This document shows, one piece after another, positions 1 to 6,860 of a stretch of DNA of 7,941 nt. Made by a program: the position numbers and the translations under genes. The notes beneath the pieces were generated by a model, which did no database searches, was not told the DNA's origin, and worked only from the letters and a program-made list of their open reading frames with translations. Position 1 is the stretch's first letter. Each line of letters opens with the position of its first letter. Origin of the DNA: Balneola sp. (GTDB taxonomy: Bacteria > Bacteroidota > Rhodothermia > Balneolales > Balneolaceae); the NCBI GenBank assembly GCA_002730655.1, contig PCAT01000051.1:1-7941 (forward strand), read 5' to 3'.

Positions 1-61
1 GTTTACATTGAATGCTAATTACCAGAAGAACAAAAAGGCTAAGGCTAATGGTTGTTTTCAT
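1..61 (-). CDS. Probable lipoprotein, N-terminal fragment (runs off the left edge)
   Basis: Reading leftwards from an ATG at 59-61, twenty codons are visible before the window ends. They give MKTTISLS, then the hydrophobic run LFVLLVIS, then I-Q-C-K. A Lys-2 n-region, a hydrophobic core and a Cys at residue 19 form a type II signal peptide, so the product should be an outer- or inner-membrane lipoprotein. The lipobox S-I-Q-C is loose, because Gln at -1 is unusual. It lies 68 bp downstream of the COG3014-type lipoprotein gene on the same strand, so the two could be co-transcribed. From memory, COG3014 genes often sit beside small lipoprotein genes of the LpoB kind; nothing visible here proves that identity. 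The mature protein is outside the window, so no function is assigned. An opposing plus-strand frame over the same bases is judged less likely. Confidence 0.5.
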   Translation of the reverse strand, partial: MKTTISLSLFVLLVISIQCK

Positions 62-129
62 AGTGGGATTATTTTTTGTTAGTAATCTAAATATAATAAT
101 ACGGGTTCATGAGCTTAGTAGCTATTGCA

Positions 130-1488
130 TTAAAACGCTAGATGAGTTTCAAGCAGGTGTACCAAATGCCCCTGCTTGATTTGAACGTCTCTAAATTCTG
201 AGTATATGGGTAGCCCTTGTTTGTTTATATACCGAAACTCCATTTCATATGAGCCTGGATCTAATTGGAAGGCATGGGCAAAAACATTTCCAGGAAGGCT
301 AGTCCAGGAACGTAGGTCTGCTTTTTCAGAACCTTCTTTGTAAAGGTCTCCTGTAAATTCTAAAAAATGGGCAAAAAACGAATCTTCCTCTTCCGGTATA
401 TTTTCAACCCATCGCGTACCAGTATATTTTGATATAGCTCGTAGTACTGCTCGCCCATATATAATGGGCATTTTTGAAGTGTAGACTTCTTGTGCTACTT
501 CATGCATGGACTCAAGCAGTTTACTGAGTCCGATTAGTGAGTCTCCAACCCAAATTTGAATCTCCATTATCTCCGACCGATAAGGATTAAGAATGGGTAG
601 GGAGACCTTTAACTCAGTCTCCCAATACTCATTATAGACTCGCAGGTCTTGTTGTATTTTTTCAGGTGCCATACCTGTGAAACTCAGCAGAAGTACGTTG
701 TTATTCTTGCTGAGACTCCATTCTGGTGTTACATTTCTATTTAATTGTATGAGGCTGATATCCGATTCTGATGAAAAATTAATCAAGTGGTAGTGTTCAG
801 CTATGGCTCTATTGAATTGCTCACGCTCTATCCGAGCGGCATCTACATTACCTAGGGCCGTAAATAAATTAGCGGCTAGGTACCGAGCAAAAGGTGAGTT
901 TTGGACGTTAATATCTTTAGTATTCCAGTCGATTGAACTGGTAAGTGTGTCATTACTGGCATAAGTGTCGGCAAGTCCTCGTAGTTGAATATTGAGTTGG
1001 TCGATTTTATAGACCATTTTTCGAATTTCGATAAGACTAGCATCTATTTTGTTTAGATGAATATAGTTTAAGGCCTTGAAGGTATGAAGATAGAATTCTT
1101 CATATGGCTCTCCATCATATTTGAGTTGATTATCATTTCCTAAGAAGGCATAAATACCCCGACTAACACTTTTAGTGAAGGCCTGTTCAATGGCAATTTC
1201 AGCATCTGAAAAATACATGTTACTCTCCTCATAGGCACCATTGTAATGTTTTAGCATGCCCATTTCTAGATTCCAGAGGATAGAATCTTTTTCTTTATAG
1301 ATCTCTTTTTCTTTTGACTCTTTTAAACTAACAATAGCCTCACTATAGCGCTTATCATACACTGCGTCTTTAATCCCCTCTTGTGTTTGATCTAAAAGGT
1401 AGGAAGCACAGGAAATCTGAAATAAAACTAAATACAGTAACCATAAAACTGAAGTCATTCTTCGTTTTAGGAAGGATTCATAAGGCAT
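130..1488 (-). CDS. COG3014-family lipoprotein of unknown function
   Basis: This is a 452-residue exported protein. Residues 8-10 (KRR) are the charged n-region, 14-23 the hydrophobic core, and F-Q-I-S-C ends at Cys27, the likely lipidation site. The ATG at 1488 is preferred over Met11 (1458) because only the longer form keeps the KRR. Family signs are a TPR-like N-terminal half (W-N-L-E-M-G near 72-77; Y-E-E-S-x-x-Y-F near 86-93), the stretch GNDNQLKYDGEPYEEF (117-132) followed by K-A-L-N-Y, the segment LSFTGMAPEK, and near the C-terminus DLRSW (391-395), LPG (398-400) and PGSY (411-414). The length fits COG3014. Family members are uncharacterised envelope lipoproteins, so no biochemical role is claimed. 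The C-terminal part is probably a beta-rich domain. The gene diverges from the Ig-like lipoprotein gene and precedes another probable lipoprotein gene. Confidence 0.75.
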   Translation of the reverse strand: MPYESFLKRRMTSVLWLLYLVLFQISCASYLLDQTQEGIKDAVYDKRYSEAIVSLKESKEKEIYKEKDSILWNLEMGMLKHYNGAYEESNMYFSDAEIAIEQAFTKSVSRGIYAFLGNDNQLKYDGEPYEEFYLHTFKALNYIHLNKIDASLIEIRKMVYKIDQLNIQLRGLADTYASNDTLTSSIDWNTKDINVQNSPFARYLAANLFTALGNVDAARIEREQFNRAIAEHYHLINFSSESDISLIQLNRNVTPEWSLSKNNNVLLLSFTGMAPEKIQQDLRVYNEYWETELKVSLPILNPYRSEIMEIQIWVGDSLIGLSKLLESMHEVAQEVYTSKMPIIYGRAVLRAISKYTGTRWVENIPEEEDSFFAHFLEFTGDLYKEGSEKADLRSWTSLPGNVFAHAFQLDPGSYEMEFRYINKQGLPIYSEFRDVQIKQGHLVHLLETHLAF

Positions 1489-1595
1489 TTAAACTAGGGA
1501 TGAAGTTGATAATTGTGGTATTATTCATCGGTGGAAGTATACAAAACTTTCAATGCAACCTTTTATATTGTAGTGTGAAACATGAAAAAATTACC

Positions 1596-3230
1596 ATGAA
1601 CTATTTATCCAGTTTAACGAAGATTTGCCTGGTTTTGTTACTGTTTTCTTTGCTATCCTGTGCAACTCCTATTGCTCCTACGGGTGGGCCAATGGACAAA
1701 GAAGGTCCTAGTATAATTCGGACTGTACCGCAAAATCTACTAACGGGTGTTAACTCGCAACGCGTAGAAATTGAGTTTTCAGAATATGTGAATCGAAATT
1801 CTTTATCGTCTAATTTACAAATCGAGCCTGATATTGGTATCGATTATGAATTGTCTTGGAAAAAAAAGACGTTATTCATTGATTTTGAATCGCCACTACC
1901 TGATTCAACCACGCTCTTAATTACCTTGGGCAATAAAGTCTCTGATACCCGAAATAATGCCATGGGTGCCTCTGAGGTTATTGCCTTTTCAACAGGTGAT
2001 CAAATAGATAAAGGTGGCTTGATAGGCAAAGTATTGAATGCAGAAACGGGTAAAGGCCTTGAAGGAAAGGAAGTCTTTTTATTTCCCAATACGTATGATA
2101 TACAGAAAAAAGCACTTTATCGAACAGAAACAGACACTGGAGGTACGTTTCGATTTAACTATGTACGTGAAACAGAGTACAGTATTGTTCATTTTGAAGA
2201 TCGTAACAGAAATAAAATCTGGGACTCATCATTGGAATCTGCTCATGCTTTTAATACGCGTTCAGTTAATGTGCAAAATGGGGTCATTGACACCTTAGCT
2301 TCCATTTACATAATGGAGGCAGACACCATGCGCCCAGAAGTTTTAGGGGTAGGTTTACTTTCGAGCAGTCGACTTCGAATTCGTTTTTCCGAGGCACTTG
2401 TTAATGAATTTACTGGCCAGATTACTCTAGAAGCAGGCTTTTCTGAAACTGAGTTTTCAGCTATACCCTTGTATATAGCGCCAGCGGATCCTAGCATTGT
2501 TTTAGCTCAATCTAGTAGGCCGCTCGTGCAGGATAGTACATATGAATTAAGGGTAAGGGGTTTTGAGGATTTTTTTGGTAATGCTATGGAACCCTTTACT
2601 CAAGAACTCATTGGTTCTGGAGCGACAGACACAACGATTCAACGATTTATCGGGGTGCGCCCTGAAGGTTTATTAGGTATGAGGGATTCGGTGGAGTTGC
2701 AGTATGCTGCACCTATTCGTAATGCTGCCATTATCGATTCACTACGAATAGTAGAAGGTGTGGTTGAACGCGAAAGTTGGTCTAAAAGTATAGTTAAATC
2801 GAATCGCGTAGTTTTGTATCCTGATTTGGAGTGGTCGGATGGAGTAGATTATCAATTTCTGGCTTGGAACCCGAGGACGCAACGTAGGGTGTTAGTACCA
2901 TTTTCAGTTTCTGGTCCTAGCAATTGGGGAGCAATAGAGCTAGTTAAAATGATTGGCCCTAATGATTCTCTTTCCACAGAAACTGTTACCTACGAACTAC
3001 GCACTCAGGAAGGTCGACTACTCAAACAAGGCCAGTTCGTAGAACGTATCCAAATAGACTCCTTGATCGCATCTACCTATAATCTCCGGCTATATTTGGA
3101 CACGAACGCTAACCAAAGATGGGATGAAGGCAGTTGGGTGCCATACAATAAGCCTGAGAGCCTAATTATTCGTAGGTCGATTATTATTCAGCCAGGATTT
3201 AGCTCAACCATTCGGTTTAATTTTAACTAA
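1596..3230 (+). CDS. Ig-like-domain (Big_5/SbsA-like) surface lipoprotein
   Basis: This 544-residue protein has a clear lipoprotein signal: Lys9, a hydrophobic run at 10-20 and lipobox L-L-S-C with Cys22. The mature N-terminus C-A-T-P-I-A-P-T-G-G-P-M-D is the hallmark of a common Bacteroidota family of Ig-like lipoproteins. Residues 38-135 form a Big_5-like beta domain, ending in an A-F-S-T-G strand. About 140-215 look like a carboxypeptidase-regulatory/CNA-B-like fold (G-K-V-L-N-A-E-T-G-K). About 243-345 look like a second Ig-like domain, and 430-544 are a further beta region. D-x-N-x-N-x-x-W-D occurs at 202-210 and 502-510 and resembles a calcium-binding loop. I chose the ATG at 1596 because it begins the signal peptide. 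The frame is open back to 1383, but that extension runs antisense through the neighbouring gene. Its stop overlaps the glycosyltransferase start (TAATG). The role is probably structural or adhesive at the outer surface; function unknown. Confidence 0.8.
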   Translation: MNYLSSLTKICLVLLLFSLLSCATPIAPTGGPMDKEGPSIIRTVPQNLLTGVNSQRVEIEFSEYVNRNSLSSNLQIEPDIGIDYELSWKKKTLFIDFESPLPDSTTLLITLGNKVSDTRNNAMGASEVIAFSTGDQIDKGGLIGKVLNAETGKGLEGKEVFLFPNTYDIQKKALYRTETDTGGTFRFNYVRETEYSIVHFEDRNRNKIWDSSLESAHAFNTRSVNVQNGVIDTLASIYIMEADTMRPEVLGVGLLSSSRLRIRFSEALVNEFTGQITLEAGFSETEFSAIPLYIAPADPSIVLAQSSRPLVQDSTYELRVRGFEDFFGNAMEPFTQELIGSGATDTTIQRFIGVRPEGLLGMRDSVELQYAAPIRNAAIIDSLRIVEGVVERESWSKSIVKSNRVVLYPDLEWSDGVDYQFLAWNPRTQRRVLVPFSVSGPSNWGAIELVKMIGPNDSLSTETVTYELRTQEGRLLKQGQFVERIQIDSLIASTYNLRLYLDTNANQRWDEGSWVPYNKPESLIIRRSIIIQPGFSSTIRFNFN

Positions 3231-4510
3231 TGAAAGTTTTGTTTTTTTGTTTGGTATGGCCAGAACCATCCTCATCTGCTGCTGGTGTTAGGTTGGATTA
3301 TCTAATAAGGTTGTTTATTAGAGAAGGCTTTGAACTCCACCTTAGTTCTACAGCAGAACAGGGATCCTATTCGGCTTTGTATAAAGACCTAGAAGGAGTT
3401 TATAGGCACTCCATAGATCCTAACTGTAGTGAAACTAGCGCTAAATTAGCCCAAATAAATCCGGATGTAGTTGTTTTTGATCGATATCCTACCGAAGAGC
3501 AATTTTCGTGGCATGTAATGGAAGCTTGCCCTAAAGCAATTAGAATATTAGATACTGAAGACTTACACGGTTTACGTCGTGCCAGGCAATTGACCCTTGA
3601 AGAACTTGAAAATAGGGGGTATCCGACTCATTTATATGTGGCTGAACATGAAGTAAAACCTAAATCTGTTTACAACACTATTGCGCTTCGAGAGATGGTA
3701 AGTATGCACCGGTCAGATCTGAGTCTTGTGGTATCTGATGTTGAATTTTCTTATGCACAGAAGTATTATGGCATACCGCCTAATCAACTACTGTATCTGC
3801 CTATAATTTCTAGTAGATTGGTTGGGCAATTTAGTCCATTAAATAATGATACACGTACTCATGCATGCTTCATTGGCAACTTTAAGCATGCACCCAATAG
3901 AGATGCCGTACACTTTTTACGGTATCAATTATGGCCACATATTAATGAAGCGTTGTGTGGTCAAGGGAATAAAGATATCGAGTGTCATATTTATGGAGCG
4001 TATATGGATGCCAAAATGGAGCGCCTAAACAATCCATCTATAGGTTTTCATATGAAGGGTAGGGTGGATGATGTTTTCTCTACCATGGCAGTATATAGAG
4101 TTTTGTTAGCTCCTTTACGCTTTGGTGCAGGAGTAAAGGGAAAAATATTGGATGCTATCTCAATGGAATTACCTATCGTAACTACTCCTATAGGTAGTGA
4201 AGGGCTTAGTGTGCATTTAGATGGAGTAGATTTTCCTGGTTATGTAGCCAAAACGGTAGAAGAATTTAAGCACTCAGCTGTGCAATGCCTCAGTGATTCT
4301 GCATTAAATAGATGGGAATTTCCTACCCAAAAAAGCGAACTAAATGAACGTTTAGATATAGAGTATGGGATTAGATGTGTCGATCGTGTCAAGAAAATGC
4401 TGCAACGGAAGAATAGTATAATGAATCCAATAAAAGTCATGCTAGAACAAAATTCGCAGTTAGCACATCGTCACTTATCGAAATACATACAGCTCAAAAA
4501 CGAAAGTTGA
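3230..4510 (+). CDS. GT-B glycosyltransferase (GT4-like)
   Basis: This 426-residue cytosolic or membrane-associated enzyme is predicted to move a sugar from a nucleotide-sugar donor to an acceptor, probably for a surface glycan; donor and acceptor cannot be read from the sequence. The N-terminal acceptor domain begins MKVLFFCLVWPEPSSSAAG, a motif I associate with a Bacteroidota/cyanobacterial glycosyltransferase group, and carries RILDTEDLHGLRRARQ at 105-120. The C-terminal Rossmann domain has the strand C-F-I-G-N-F-K-H-A-P-N-R-D (213-225), G-R-V-D-D-V near 276-281, the donor-site loop FGAGVKGK (298-305) and TPIGSEGL (319-326), all typical of Glyco_trans_1_4 proteins. There is no signal peptide. 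The ATG shares its A with the TAA of the preceding lipoprotein gene, so the two are very probably co-transcribed and translationally coupled. The gene ends 4 bp from the stop of the convergent TPR gene. Confidence 0.85.
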   Translation: MKVLFFCLVWPEPSSSAAGVRLDYLIRLFIREGFELHLSSTAEQGSYSALYKDLEGVYRHSIDPNCSETSAKLAQINPDVVVFDRYPTEEQFSWHVMEACPKAIRILDTEDLHGLRRARQLTLEELENRGYPTHLYVAEHEVKPKSVYNTIALREMVSMHRSDLSLVVSDVEFSYAQKYYGIPPNQLLYLPIISSRLVGQFSPLNNDTRTHACFIGNFKHAPNRDAVHFLRYQLWPHINEALCGQGNKDIECHIYGAYMDAKMERLNNPSIGFHMKGRVDDVFSTMAVYRVLLAPLRFGAGVKGKILDAISMELPIVTTPIGSEGLSVHLDGVDFPGYVAKTVEEFKHSAVQCLSDSALNRWEFPTQKSELNERLDIEYGIRCVDRVKKMLQRKNSIMNPIKVMLEQNSQLAHRHLSKYIQLKNES

Positions 4511-4514
4511 GTAT

Positions 4515-5195
4515 TTATTGAATCGCCAAGTTACCTTTGAGAAATTCAGCGCGTGCCTGTTGACTGCTATTAGGAAACTGAGTTAGAATCTCCGCAACTA
4601 AATCGGCTGCTTTGGTTGTATTCCCTAATTCAGAGTAGATCTCCGCTGCGCTTAATAAATTATCTGGAGTGGTTGCTTCATTTTTGTTCCAACGCGCAGC
4701 AGCCTCAAATGATATAGCAGCTGACTCCAAACTACCGTTAGCTAAGTAGAGTTTAGCATGCAGATTTTTTGCCCCGACGCCTAAAATTCCTTTTGGAACC
4801 TCAAATTCTTGGATATAGATTAGCGCTTCGTCAATATTTTCTAACTGATAGGCTGAAATGGCAGAATAATAGGTTGCTAAGTTACCTGCATAGGTTCCGG
4901 CAAAGTCGTCTGCAATTGCACGGAAACCATAGGTTAATTCAAAGCTATCCCCATCTAGGGCTTTTTGGTAATCACCTTCGGCATAGTATCCTTCAGCAAT
5001 TGATAATAGCTGTTGTGCTTGTTCTTCTTGCGAATCAGAATAAAACGAATACCCAATTATTGATCCAGTAATTACCACTATAACTATTGAAATTCCAATA
5101 ATAATATTTTTATTGGATTGTATGTATTCACTGGTTTTTTCAAACCATTGAATAAGAGGGTCTTTAGTTAAATCGTCTTTTTTAGAATCTGCCAT
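4515..5195 (-). CDS. Membrane-anchored tetratricopeptide-repeat protein (YfgM-like layout)
   Basis: The product has 226 residues. A short polar cytoplasmic N-terminus (1-30, K/D-rich) is followed by one strong membrane span at 31-52 (IIIGISIVIVVITGSIIGYS), then an extracytoplasmic helical domain. TPR-like helix pairs are visible as A-E-G-Y-Y-A-E-G-D-Y-Q-K-A-L (about 67-80), Y-Y-S-A-I-S-A-Y-Q-L-E-N-I-D-E-A-L (about 108-124), then A-K-L-Y-L-A-N-G-S-L-E-S-A-A and S-A-A-E-I-Y-S-E-L-G-N-T-T-K-A-A. The arrangement of one N-terminal span plus periplasmic TPRs resembles YfgM (TPR_21), which acts with the Sec translocon and periplasmic chaperones in E. coli. That similarity is in layout only, and orthology is not shown. 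TPR domains bind proteins, so a scaffold role in envelope biogenesis is a reasonable guess. It is probably a single-gene unit with its own promoter in the 157-bp gap upstream. Confidence 0.75.
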   Translation of the reverse strand: MADSKKDDLTKDPLIQWFEKTSEYIQSNKNIIIGISIVIVVITGSIIGYSFYSDSQEEQAQQLLSIAEGYYAEGDYQKALDGDSFELTYGFRAIADDFAGTYAGNLATYYSAISAYQLENIDEALIYIQEFEVPKGILGVGAKNLHAKLYLANGSLESAAISFEAAARWNKNEATTPDNLLSAAEIYSELGNTTKAADLVAEILTQFPNSSQQARAEFLKGNLAIQ

Positions 5196-5223
5196 AATAC
5201 ATATAATGTTAAATTTTTAGTAG

Positions 5224-5256
5224 CAAAAAATACGGTGCTTTGTGCATTAAGCAAAA
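5224..5256 (-). promoter_or_regulatory. Candidate Bacteroidota-type promoter for the TPR gene
   Basis: On the minus strand TTTTG (5252-5256) is followed by exactly 19 bp and then TATTTTTTG (5224-5232). This closely matches the Bacteroidota primary-sigma pattern of TTTG at -33, 19-21 bp, and TAnnTTTG at -7, with one extra T in the -7 box. Transcription would begin near 5217, leaving a leader of roughly 20 bases before the ATG at 5195. The gap is AT-rich, so chance matches are possible. Confidence 0.4.
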
Positions 5257-5280
5257 CCTAAATTGTCCAGGTTGAATTGA

Positions 5281-5325
5281 TTTTAACATATTTCTCTTTT
5301 TTTAAATACTAATAAAATGTTAAAA
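5281..5325. repeat. AT-rich inverted repeat downstream of lolD
   Basis: TTTTAACAT (5281-5289) is matched perfectly by ATGTTAAAA (5317-5325). After one mismatch, two more pairs extend the stem inwards, leaving a loop of about 21 bases. Only two pairs are G-C, and no clean U-run follows on the lolD transcript, so it is a poor intrinsic terminator. It lies between the lolD stop and the candidate promoter of the TPR gene. It could be an operator-like site, a weak transcript end or chance in AT-rich DNA. Confidence 0.3.
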
Positions 5326-5352
5326 ATATCCATTCTAGTAATTTAAGGTTAA

Positions 5353-6033
5353 TTATATGGGTAATAACTTACCATCATTCATTTCAAATATAAAATCACC
5401 ATCTTCGGTAATGCTTTTATCATGGGTTACCATAAGTATCGACACTTTAAATCGATCTCTTAGAGTAAGTAAATATTTAAGTACTGTGGACGAATTTTTT
5501 TCATCTAGATTACCCGTTGGTTCATCTGCTAAAATGAGGGCAGGGGTATTAATAAGCGCCCTAGCCATAGCGACTCTTTGTTGTTCACCGCCAGAAAGTT
5601 GGTTGGGACGGTGTTCGATTCTGTGGCTTAACCCAAATTCATCTAATAATTCTTTAGCCAAACGATTACTTTCTCTTTCTGATTTGCCGTGAATAATGGC
5701 TGGAATCATAACATTTTCTATTGCACTGAATTCTGGTAACAAGTGATGGAATTGGAATATAAAGCCTATTTCAGTATTTCTGAAAATGGCTATCTTCTTA
5801 TCATCCCATTGGGTTATATCATCTCCTTGCCATTCTATTAAGCCTGAATCTATTTTATCTAAACCGGCGATTATGTGTAATAAAGTGCTTTTCCCACTTC
5901 CTGACGAACCGATGATAGAGGTAATCGTTTCCGGTTTAATCTCTAGGTTAACTCCATTAAGCACATTGACTACTCCATTTTCTGGGGCTTTAAAATTTTT
6001 TTTGATATTAGTAATACGAAGTAGTGAATTCAA
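5353..6033 (-). CDS. lolD: LolD-type lipoprotein-releasing ABC transporter ATPase
   Basis: This 226-residue ATPase is close in size to LolD of E. coli (233). With LolC/LolE-type membrane partners it would power extraction of lipoproteins from the inner membrane toward the outer membrane; the partners are not in this window. All ABC motifs are intact: Walker A GSSGSGKST (42-50), Q-loop Gln94 in GFIFQFHHLLPEF, signature LSGGE (146-150), Walker B LILADE (166-171) with EPTGNLD after it, and H-loop His204 in VTHD. The FQFHHLLPEFSAIENV stretch favours LolD over FtsE or MacB, but a related exporter ATPase of the same subfamily remains possible. The start is TTG (6031-6033). No in-frame ATG occurs before residue 109, and an in-frame stop lies at 6058-6060. 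TTG overlaps the TGA of the upstream metallophosphoesterase gene (TTGA), indicating coupling. It is the last gene of the pheT operon. Confidence 0.85.
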   Translation of the reverse strand: MNSLLRITNIKKNFKAPENGVVNVLNGVNLEIKPETITSIIGSSGSGKSTLLHIIAGLDKIDSGLIEWQGDDITQWDDKKIAIFRNTEIGFIFQFHHLLPEFSAIENVMIPAIIHGKSERESNRLAKELLDEFGLSHRIEHRPNQLSGGEQQRVAMARALINTPALILADEPTGNLDEKNSSTVLKYLLTLRDRFKVSILMVTHDKSITEDGDFIFEMNDGKLLPI

Positions 6034-6857
6034 AATCTGTTGGGTTTTTCGGACACTTTATTAAATTCTGGGAAAATCAATGGGCGTATTTCCATGCATT
6101 TTCCACTTTCAATATAAATTTTTGCTAAGACAGCACTTATATGAGTATCTCCAGTAGCTGCTTTATATTTTTGATGAACTCCTGTCATGAATCGTTTTAT
6201 TGCTACTTTTACATCCATTCCCAATGATCCAGCGTAGGAGCCAGTCATCCCAGCGTCGGTTAAATAGCCCAAACCTTTGGGAAGAATACGGGCATCATTA
6301 GTTGGGATGTGAGTGTGGGTTCCAATCAATACAGAAGCTCGTCCATCTACATGCCAGCCCATGGAGACTTTTTCAGCAGTTGCTTCGGCATGAAAATCGA
6401 TAAAAATAAGTGAGGTTTCTTTTTGAATTTGATCAATGGCCCAATCAACCAACCTAAATGGGTCATCAATGGCTTTCATAAAGGTTCTACCTTGGATATT
6501 TATAACTCCTATGGAAACATTCACTGAAGGAATAGAATATATACCATAGCCAAAACCAGCATTACCAGTAGGATAGTTAAGGGGTCGTAATATATGGTTG
6601 TTGCTTCTCATATATGGAAACACTTTCCATTTATCAAAGGAGTGGTCTCCACCTGTAATCACGTGAATGCCTAAGCTGAGTAATTCTTTTATAATAGCGT
6701 CATTTATACCATGTCCTTCATGAGTATTTTCGCCGTTTGCTATAACAAAGTCAGCTTTGTGTTTTTGAATTAGTGAGGGCAAAAAGCTACGCACTACTCC
6801 CAAACCTTCTTCTCCAACAATGTCTCCAATAAATAAGATTGTCACATGTTTAGGCAC
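6030..6857 (-). CDS. YmdB/DR1281-family metallophosphoesterase
   Basis: This 275-residue cytosolic enzyme belongs to the calcineurin-like metallophosphoesterases of the YmdB/DR1281 type. B. subtilis YmdB hydrolyses 2',3'-cyclic nucleotides and influences biofilm and motility decisions. Conserved pieces are FIGDIVG (Asp12), ANGENT (Glu43, Asn44), TGGDHSFD (68-75, with His72), DFHAEATAEK (154-163, with His156), GTHTHIPTND (179-188, with His181 and His183) and LTDAGMTGS (199-207). The family normally has GNH where this protein has G-D-H, so a metal-ligand Asn is replaced by Asp71. The start is GTG at 6855-6857, three bases after the zapA stop and in the same frame. The zapA TAA is therefore the upstream limit, and a second GTG at codon 5 would also give a normal family start. 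AGAGGA lies six bases before the first GTG. No membrane segment is present. Confidence 0.85.
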   Translation of the reverse strand: MPKHVTILFIGDIVGEEGLGVVRSFLPSLIQKHKADFVIANGENTHEGHGINDAIIKELLSLGIHVITGGDHSFDKWKVFPYMRSNNHILRPLNYPTGNAGFGYGIYSIPSVNVSIGVINIQGRTFMKAIDDPFRLVDWAIDQIQKETSLIFIDFHAEATAEKVSMGWHVDGRASVLIGTHTHIPTNDARILPKGLGYLTDAGMTGSYAGSLGMDVKVAIKRFMTGVHQKYKAATGDTHISAVLAKIYIESGKCMEIRPLIFPEFNKVSEKPNRF

Positions 6858-6860
6858 GAA

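Noticed and set aside
12..179. Plus-strand 55-codon ORF with a basic N-terminus and a hydrophobic stretch
   Set aside because: It overlaps the 3' end of the COG3014-type gene by 50 bp and lies antisense to a better lipoprotein start. The hydrophobic stretch is what AT-rich antisense of a signal peptide would produce, and no family is recognisable.
1383..1595. N-terminal extension of the Ig-like lipoprotein, including a Met at 1500 followed by a hydrophobic run and Cys
   Set aside because: The part before 1489 is antisense to the COG3014-type gene. The Met at 1500 would place a second signal-like segment before the clear lipoprotein signal that starts at 1596, which family members lack.
1489..1595. 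Promoters in the divergent 107-bp gap
   Set aside because: Both genes need one, but I found no -33/-7 pair with correct spacing on either strand. A TATACT on the minus strand lacks a matching upstream element, so nothing is annotated.
2306..2497. Minus-strand ORF inside the Ig-like lipoprotein gene
   Set aside because: Shadow frame with no start context, motif or plausible product; the plus strand is clearly coding.
4769..5071. Plus-strand ORF opposite the TPR gene
   Set aside because: Rich in Leu, Arg and Gln with no domain, as expected from antisense of Ala/Gln-rich helices; the minus strand has a membrane span and TPR pattern.
5357..6064. Plus-strand ORFs opposite lolD (5357-5692 and 5786-6064)
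   Set aside because: They are antisense to an ABC ATPase with every motif intact.
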